Assembly: GCA_937928475.1 (NCBI GenBank)
Contig: CALFVE010000252.1
Span: 1 to 15,012, forward strand
Direction of reading: 5' to 3'
Origin: an uncultured bacterium
GTDB lineage: Bacteria; Armatimonadota; Zipacnadia; Zipacnadales; Zipacnadaceae
DNA length: 15,012 nt
In this document: in pieces, positions 7,787 through 12,850 of the stretch
Layout: the number at the start of each line of letters is the position of its first letter
Position numbering within the stretch: the first letter of the stretch is position 1
Translations under genes and position numbers: made by a program
The notes under the pieces: model-generated
Database searches by the model: none
Seen by the model: the letters and a program-made list of their open reading frames with translations, nothing else
What the model was told of the DNA's origin: nothing

Positions 7787-8623
7787 CTAGCACATTGCGG
7801 ACTTTGACTCGCCCTCAACTTCCGCCAGAGCCACCTGCAGATACTCTAGAGCCCTCCGTACGGCGGCCTCCGGTAGGTATTCGTTGCCTTCGTACTCGAT
7901 GTCTATGTATCCCTGATAGCCGCCCGCGCGCATCGCCCGCAGGACAGCGTGATGGTCCAGTATACCCTCCCCAATCAGCGCGGCTTGGTAGCGGCGCCCG
8001 TCCAGGCCCAGCAACCCCCGTCCGGATTCCGCGAGGCGCCAGTCTTTGAAGTGCGCGTGGACTGCGTATTGGGCACAGCGGGCAAACGATTGCGCTGGGT
8101 CTTCGCCGGTAGCCGCATTGCCGCTATCGAAGGTCAGGCGCAGACTGGGGACTTCGCGGAGGCCTTGTAGGAAATCGTCGGCGGTCACGAACGGGCTGTC
8201 GGCGCCGGGGAAGTTTTCCACCGTCAAGGCGATGCCCGCCGACTCCGCCTCCTCGGCGACTTCCTGGAGGCCAGCGAGATAGTTGCGCCGCGACTGTTCC
8301 CGCGGCGTCCCTGCTCTGCCCGGCGTGACCACCATCACGCAGGGTGCTCCGAGGACCGCCGCCGCTTCCAGACCCCGGCGGACCTCTGCCACCCCAGCCT
8401 GTCGCGCCGGCGCCTCCGAATGGTTGAGATCGGCGAAGAAAGTGTGGCAAGCCGCCCGCAGGCCGTAGTCGTCCAGCATCCGGCGCCACTCGCTCGCCTC
8501 CAGCCCGCTCAGGGTGACTACATCCACTGCCCCCAGGCCCAGCTCGCAGGTGAGTTCCAGCATCGCACGGGGGTCAAACTCACCCTGCCGCCACATAGTG
8601 TACGACATCATGCAGAACTTCAC
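7787..8623 (-). CDS. Sugar phosphate isomerase/epimerase family protein (xylose-isomerase-like TIM barrel)
   Basis: The protein is 278 aa, typical for the AP-endonuclease-2/xylose-isomerase-like barrel superfamily. The metal-binding and catalytic positions are intact: E136 in VENFPG, D166 in TFDSGN, H189 and H191 in VHAHFKDW, E219 in GEG, and E243 in DIEYEG. Members interconvert keto-sugars or act on inositols and related polyols through a divalent metal; the exact substrate cannot be read from sequence. No signal peptide, so cytoplasmic. The start is a GTG at 8623, with AAGGAG about ten bases upstream, rather than the ATGs four and five codons inside. It begins 55 bases after the UroD-like gene, the shortest gap in the run, so the two are probably co-transcribed. 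Confidence 0.92.
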   Translation of the reverse strand: MKFCMMSYTMWRQGEFDPRAMLELTCELGLGAVDVVTLSGLEASEWRRMLDDYGLRAACHTFFADLNHSEAPARQAGVAEVRRGLEAAAVLGAPCVMVVTPGRAGTPREQSRRNYLAGLQEVAEEAESAGIALTVENFPGADSPFVTADDFLQGLREVPSLRLTFDSGNAATGEDPAQSFARCAQYAVHAHFKDWRLAESGRGLLGLDGRRYQAALIGEGILDHHAVLRAMRAGGYQGYIDIEYEGNEYLPEAAVRRALEYLQVALAEVEGESKSAMC

Positions 8624-8666
8624 GACGATTTCACTCCTTAGCGGTCAGGCTTGGATTATCCCCCGC

Positions 8667-8680
8667 AGCCCGGCAGGGCT
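8667..8680 (-). other. Small hairpin overlapping the UroD-like stop codon
   Basis: AGCCC and GGGCT pair across a 4-base loop and overlap the TAG at 8681-8679. There is no T-run, and the isomerase gene follows closely, so it is more likely an mRNA structure than a full terminator. Confidence 0.25.
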
Positions 8681-9830
8681 AGCGGCAGGTGTAATCTTCT
8701 GCTGAAGAATACATGCCGCGCCACTTCAGGCATTCGCCGGCCACAAAGGCCGTCTGCTCCATGTCTTTCTCCGGGTCGGCGGCCAGCCAAAACATGACGT
8801 TGTCGCCCGGCGCCGCCTGCTCGAACATCTGCCGCACACTCTCGGCTACCTGTCCGCGGTCGCTCAGGTCTCCGAAGATCTGCACCACCCCGGCAATGAT
8901 GGCGACACTCGGCCCTAGCCGCCGCTTGCCCTCCGCGATAGTCACATCCCCCAGCGGCGGCAGCGTGAAGCCGTGCACCGCGTCCATCTTCGTCTGCCGG
9001 TAGAGGGGCAGCAGATCGCGAATCAGCCCGCAAGAATGGTGGAAGTAGAACTTGCCGGCCGCCTGGGTAATCTCCGCCAGCCGATCGGTGTACTCTAGGC
9101 AGCACTCCTCAAACATGGCCGGCGAGAGGGTGGTCGTGGAGGTGTCGTCCATGGTTACCAGGGCATCAAATTCCGGCAGCGAGGCTGCCAGTTCGAACTG
9201 CCGACGGTGGTCTCGTTCCATCACCGCAAACAGATGGTGGAGTTCCTGTCGAGCATCGGCCCAGAGGTAGGCAATTTCCTCCGGCCCGGCATGTACGCGC
9301 ACCATCTGGCCCAGCGGCGTTCCGGGCAGCGGCGCGGTCAGAATCCCGTCTTCCCCGATGAGTTCCCGGCGCCGGCGCAGGGCCTCAAGGCCAGCGTGGT
9401 CAATCGCGACCTCCTGGTCCGCAAACACTTCCGCTAGCCGGGGCAGATCCTCAGGCCCTTTTACCATGTGTTCCACGGTGTACCACAGACCCGTGCTCTC
9501 GGAGAACCGCTGAACCTGCCGCAGTTCGCCCGCCGGCGTATGCCACCGAGTGACCAACTCGTCGCCATCCCGCGCCTGGGTCACTTCGACGCGCCGCTGC
9601 TCCACCCGCAGCGGCGGGCCGTACAGGTCCATGATGTCAAGCCCGAGATAGCGTGAGAAGGCGACAGTGCTCTCGTCCGACCAGCGCACCTCCCGCAACG
9701 CCTCCGCCAGAGCCGGGTCCATGCCACGCTTATGCGGCTGATTGTAGGGATCCACATGCCCGGCGACCGGAATCCATTCTGGCCTTTCGTGCCGCAGCAC
9801 ACGGCGTATGTTCTCGCGAGCGGTAAGCAT
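8679..9830 (-). CDS. Uroporphyrinogen decarboxylase-family protein, probably methyltransferase-type (MtaA/CmuA-like)
   Basis: The protein is 383 aa with the UroD/MtaA TIM-barrel layout: N-terminal RENIRRVLRHERPEWIPV, central VTMDDTSTTTLSP (225-237) and a FHHSCGLIRDLLP segment at 263-275. H265-S-C267-G matches the HxCG zinc motif of methylcobalamin:thiol methyltransferases. Genuine heme-pathway HemE enzymes lack it and open with a conserved arginine-rich motif not seen here. A distal C367 (GECLKW) could be the third zinc ligand, though the 100-residue spacing is longer than I recall for MtaA. Known relatives move methyl groups from corrinoid proteins or demethylate methoxylated or halogenated compounds. 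No corrinoid protein lies nearby, so the partner and substrate are unknown. No Shine-Dalgarno precedes the ATG; the leader is a C- and A-rich heptad repeat. It is upstream of the isomerase gene by 55 bases. Confidence 0.88.
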   Translation of the reverse strand: MLTARENIRRVLRHERPEWIPVAGHVDPYNQPHKRGMDPALAEALREVRWSDESTVAFSRYLGLDIMDLYGPPLRVEQRRVEVTQARDGDELVTRWHTPAGELRQVQRFSESTGLWYTVEHMVKGPEDLPRLAEVFADQEVAIDHAGLEALRRRRELIGEDGILTAPLPGTPLGQMVRVHAGPEEIAYLWADARQELHHLFAVMERDHRRQFELAASLPEFDALVTMDDTSTTTLSPAMFEECCLEYTDRLAEITQAAGKFYFHHSCGLIRDLLPLYRQTKMDAVHGFTLPPLGDVTIAEGKRRLGPSVAIIAGVVQIFGDLSDRGQVAESVRQMFEQAAPGDNVMFWLAADPEKDMEQTAFVAGECLKWRGMYSSAEDYTCR

Positions 9831-9836
9831 GGAATG

Positions 9837-9892
9837 GTGGCTGGTGGGTGGTGGTTGGTGGATCGTGGTTGGTGATTCGTGGCTCAGGGGTC
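9837..9892. repeat. GTGGNTN heptad tandem repeat in the UroD-like gene leader
   Basis: Seven consecutive 7-base units read on the plus strand: GTGGCTG, GTGGGTG, GTGGTTG, GTGGATC, GTGGTTG, GTGATTC, GTGGCTC. A degenerate unit, AGGGGTC, follows. Units 3-4 and 5-6 make a 14-base pair of near-identical copies. The array starts six bases from the ATG at 9830. On the mRNA it is a C/A-rich tract of CCAAC- and CCAC-like words with no ribosome binding site. Confidence 0.8.
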
Positions 9893-9977
9893 AGAACCCT
9901 TTGTGCGAGCATTCTCCGAAACAAAGTGCTTGCTTAGGGCGCTGATGGCCGCTGGGCACCGCGCGCGTAGACCTTCT

Positions 9978-9992
9978 CCCGCCTCGCGCGGG
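9978..9992 (-). terminator. Weak stem-loop after the VCBS gene
   Basis: CCCGC and GCGGG pair across a 5-base loop, 13 bases beyond the VCBS stop codon. The stem is five GC pairs with no T-run, so it is a marginal terminator candidate. Confidence 0.2.
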
Positions 9993-10005
9993 CCGAAGTC
10001 CGCCT

Positions 10006-11088
10006 CTAGGGGCCCTCGTTGTAGAACACATACAGCCCGTCCTTGCCCGGCGCCACCACGTCCAGCCTGCCTGTGCCCCGCAGATCGGCGAGGGCAAAGT
10101 GGATCCCGAGGCCCTTGCCCACGCGGGACGGGCCGTAGTCAATCACCTGCTTGCAGAAGCCCTCCCCGGTCCACCGGAAGTAGTAAGAGCCCACGGGGTC
10201 GAATTCGCCCGGATCGCGACCGCAGTGCGCCCGATAGCGCTTGCCGGTGATTAGTTCGCACTGCCCGTCGCCGTCTATATCCGCCCACTGCAAGTCGTGG
10301 TACTGGGAGTTGTCGGGGTCAATCGGGTGACGGATCCAGGTCCGCGAGCCCCCCTCGTCCACCCGCTGCTCCCACCAGTCCAGGCCGTAGTCGTGGGCCT
10401 GGCCCACGATGAGGTCGCCCAGGCCATCGCCGTTGAGATCCACCACCAGGATGGGCACACTGGCACTCCCCAGGTCGAACTCTCGATGGAAGATCCACTC
10501 GCCCTCCCAGGGGTTCTTGGGTGCCTCCAGCCAACCATTGTGGAGAATGAAGTCCCCGCGCCCGTTGCCGGTGAGGTCGCCGAAGCCCAGGCCGTGCCCC
10601 TGGGGCCCGGGATGAACCTGATAACGCGCAAACTCGCCCGTTCCTCGCCCGGCTGCGTCGGTGAGCAGTTTGTACACTACAAGGGGGCCGCCCGGCGTAT
10701 TGGGCACAATCTCGAGCTGGCCGTCGCCGTCTACGTCCCAGGCCCGCGTGGTTTCCATGCTCCCCGTCTCGGCGATGACGTGCTCCGGCCATTGTTTCTC
10801 CGGATCGCGCGGGTTCTCGCGCCAGCGGAGCGTATTACCCCACCAGCCGCCGGTGATGAAGTCGAGGTAACCGTCGCCGTTGACGTCTAGGGGTATGGTG
10901 GAGAAGTCATCGAAATACTCGCCCTCGGCGCGCACTTCTCCGATATGGTGAGCACGCCGGAAATCGGGCCCCTCATACCACCAGGCACCCGAAACGATGT
11001 CCAGGGCACCATCATTGTTGACGTCGAACACACCCGCCGACTCGTAGCGCTCGTCGGCAATGAGGACTTTGCGGAAGGAAAGAGGCAT
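10006..11088 (-). CDS. FG-GAP/VCBS seven-repeat beta-propeller protein
   Basis: The 360-aa product is made almost entirely of seven FG-GAP/VCBS-type repeats. Each carries a calcium-loop-like DxNxDGxxD motif: DVNNDGALD (22-30), DVNGDGYLD (68-76), DVDGDGQLE (118-126), DLTGNGRGD (171-179), DLNGDGLGD (217-225), DIDGDGQCE (270-278) and DLRGTGRLD (335-343). Seven repeats at roughly 45-65 residue spacing predict a complete seven-bladed propeller, as in integrin-alpha-like domains. Such propellers bind ligands or scaffold proteins and some bind sugars; no catalytic residues are known for the fold by itself. I chose the ATG at 11088, which has AGAGG eight bases upstream, over the in-frame GTG at 11133. 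The GTG adds 15 residues and lacks a ribosome site. With either start there is no signal peptide, which is unusual because most such proteins are secreted. Confidence 0.9.
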   Translation of the reverse strand: MPLSFRKVLIADERYESAGVFDVNNDGALDIVSGAWWYEGPDFRRAHHIGEVRAEGEYFDDFSTIPLDVNGDGYLDFITGGWWGNTLRWRENPRDPEKQWPEHVIAETGSMETTRAWDVDGDGQLEIVPNTPGGPLVVYKLLTDAAGRGTGEFARYQVHPGPQGHGLGFGDLTGNGRGDFILHNGWLEAPKNPWEGEWIFHREFDLGSASVPILVVDLNGDGLGDLIVGQAHDYGLDWWEQRVDEGGSRTWIRHPIDPDNSQYHDLQWADIDGDGQCELITGKRYRAHCGRDPGEFDPVGSYYFRWTGEGFCKQVIDYGPSRVGKGLGIHFALADLRGTGRLDVVAPGKDGLYVFYNEGP

Positions 11089-11198
11089 ACACTTTACCTC
11101 TAGTGACTGTCCTGGATGGAACGCAGTAACCACAGCACCCCCGCACGCGGTGTAAGCGCCGCCTCCTCGCCTCCTTTCTGGTCAGAGGCGGGCCAGAC

Positions 11199-11226
11199 CT
11201 CCGGCGCAGAGCCCGCTCGCCGGGAG
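11199..11226 (-). terminator. Possible stem-loop after the GH4 gene
   Basis: CTCCCGGCG and CGCCGGAG (minus-strand order) pair with one bulged base across an 11-base loop, beginning 20 bases after the GH4 stop. No T-run follows. It may end or attenuate the GH4 message before the VCBS gene. Confidence 0.3.
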
Positions 11227-11245
11227 CCTGTGGCGTAGGTCGGGG

Positions 11246-12685
11246 TCACTTCTGCGGCCCTCCCAGCTCCTGGCTGAGCAGCGTCCCGAACCGCTTGCCG
11301 ATCGCTAGTGCCGGGTCGAGAGGTACCTCGACCGGTTCCACGTCTGCGGGAACGGCGATCGAGGGCGTCGGGCACAAGGTCTTCCCGGCAAACTGGGGAA
11401 GCCACTGCGCCTCGGCAGCCAAGAGTTCAGCGGTCATCTCCCTGATTTCCCGCAGAGTGCACACCGCCGAGGTCAACGGATCCAGGGCAATCGCCTGCAT
11501 GGCCAGTTCCGGGTCGCCGGTCAGGCACGCTTCGACGGCCAGCGTTTGTACCGTGACATTGCTCTGGTTGAGCGCCGCGCACTGCGGCGGCAAGGCCCCC
11601 ACCCGCAAGGGATGCAGCCCCTCGCGGTCCACGTACACCGGCACCTCCACGCAGCAGCCCGGTGGGAGGTTGGTGATATATCCGTCGTTGCGCACGTTGC
11701 CCTGCAACCGGAAGGGCTTGCCGGTAGCATGCGCCTCGAGCACGTAGGAGCAGTACTCTACGCTGCGCGGCTCTAGCGTCGTGGCTTCGTACTCCAGTGG
11801 GTCAATCTGCGCATACTTCTCCGCCACCAGTCTGCACCAGCGGTAATACGCGCCGGACTCCCCTCCGAAGGCGGGCTGGTCGCAGAACTCCCTCAGGGCC
11901 CGCTCGCTGCTGCGGAACCAGGGCACGTACTCCGACAGGTGCCCCGTGCTCTCGGTCATGAAATAGCCGAAATGCCGCATGACCTCGATGCGCACCTTCT
12001 CATTCACGTAGTACTCTGGCTTCTCGCAGTTGGCCTTGAAGAGCGGATAGAGGTCGCGCCCCTTGTGCTCCAGTTTCAGGAACCAGGCCATGTGATTGAT
12101 CCCCGCGCAGAGGTAGTCAATCTCCTCCTTGGGAACTCCGACGTAGCCGGAGATCAGGTCCAGCGTCGTCTGTACCCCGTGACACAGGCCGATGAAGGGC
12201 ACATTGGAGACCCGCCCCAGCGCGTAGCAGCAGGCGCCCATGGGGTTGGCGTAGTTGAGCAGCAGCGCGCCCGGGCGGGAGACCTCCTCCATGTCCTTGA
12301 CCAGTTCCACCAGGACGGGGATCGTCCGCAGGCCGCGCATGACCCCTCCCGGCCCCAGCGAGTCGCCGATGCACTGGTCCACGCCGTACTTGAGAGGGAT
12401 CTCGTAATCGTGCCGGAAGGCCTCGACGCCGCCTACCTGGATCATGCAGATCACATAATCGGCGTTGCGCAGGGCCTCGCGCCGGTCAGTGGTAGCGTAA
12501 ACCTCCGCATTGACCCCGTTGTCGCTGATCATGCGCTGGGCCAGCGCTTCCATCTTGCGCAGTTTGGGCTCGGTCGGGCTCATCAGCGCATAGGTGGCGC
12601 CCGCCAACGCCGCCGTCTGCAACATGTCATTGAGCAGCGTCTTGCAGAAGACGATGCTCCCTGCTCCGATCATGGCGATCTTCAT
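11246..12685 (-). CDS. Glycoside hydrolase family 4 protein (alpha-galacturonidase/glucuronidase-type signature)
   Basis: The 479-aa product is a complete GH4 enzyme. These cytoplasmic glycosidases use NAD+ and a divalent metal in an oxidation-elimination mechanism. The N-terminal Rossmann motif is IAMIGAGSIVF (3-13). D108-S-L-G-P-G-G and N144-Y-A-N-P-M-G are family segments. The metal site is given by C168-H169 in LCHGVQ and H198 in GINHMAW. From what I recall of GH4 subfamily signatures, CHGx marks uronate-type enzymes, CHSx alpha-galactosidases, CHEx alpha-glucosidases and CNxP phosphoglycosidases. The CHGV here therefore favours an alpha-galacturonidase or alpha-glucuronidase; this is inference. 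The start at 12685 is supported by GGGAGG eight bases upstream (12699-12694). No signal peptide. The gene follows the PHP-like gene after 165 bases that include a strong hairpin, so it may have its own promoter. Confidence 0.93.
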   Translation of the reverse strand: MKIAMIGAGSIVFCKTLLNDMLQTAALAGATYALMSPTEPKLRKMEALAQRMISDNGVNAEVYATTDRREALRNADYVICMIQVGGVEAFRHDYEIPLKYGVDQCIGDSLGPGGVMRGLRTIPVLVELVKDMEEVSRPGALLLNYANPMGACCYALGRVSNVPFIGLCHGVQTTLDLISGYVGVPKEEIDYLCAGINHMAWFLKLEHKGRDLYPLFKANCEKPEYYVNEKVRIEVMRHFGYFMTESTGHLSEYVPWFRSSERALREFCDQPAFGGESGAYYRWCRLVAEKYAQIDPLEYEATTLEPRSVEYCSYVLEAHATGKPFRLQGNVRNDGYITNLPPGCCVEVPVYVDREGLHPLRVGALPPQCAALNQSNVTVQTLAVEACLTGDPELAMQAIALDPLTSAVCTLREIREMTAELLAAEAQWLPQFAGKTLCPTPSIAVPADVEPVEVPLDPALAIGKRFGTLLSQELGGPQK

Positions 12686-12693
12686 CGTGAGGT

Positions 12694-12699
12694 CCTCCC
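12694..12699 (-). promoter_or_regulatory. Shine-Dalgarno of the GH4 gene
   Basis: GGGAGG on the minus strand, eight bases before the ATG at 12685. It agrees with the GAGIV-type Rossmann start just inside the protein. Confidence 0.8.
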
Positions 12700-12781
12700 T
12701 GTGCTGGACGGTCCGCGCGGCGCATCCTGGCGCTCGTGGGAGGCTGGGGCCGAGCGCGCAGCCTATAGGTCCGAATGCGAA

Positions 12782-12807
12782 GCCAGCCCGTCGCAGAACG
12801 GGCCGGC
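12782..12807 (-). terminator. 10-bp-stem hairpin between the PHP-like and GH4 genes
   Basis: GCCGGCCCGT pairs with ACGGGCTGGC (minus-strand order) around a 6-base TCTGCG loop. All ten positions pair, one as G-U. It begins 44 bases after the PHP-like stop and lies about 100 bases before the GH4 start. No T-run follows, so it is a candidate Rho-independent-like stop, a pause or an mRNA-stabilising structure. Confidence 0.5.
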
Positions 12808-12850
12808 CTCCCCGCCTCTCCGCGCCGGCTGGGCCGCCCCCCGACTGTAC

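Noticed and set aside
8679..9830. Heme-pathway uroporphyrinogen decarboxylase (hemE)
   Set aside because: The N-terminal arginine-rich HemE motif is absent, a zinc HxCG motif is present, and no heme genes are nearby.
9837..9892. CRISPR array
   Set aside because: The units are 7 bases with no spacers; it is a simple tandem repeat.
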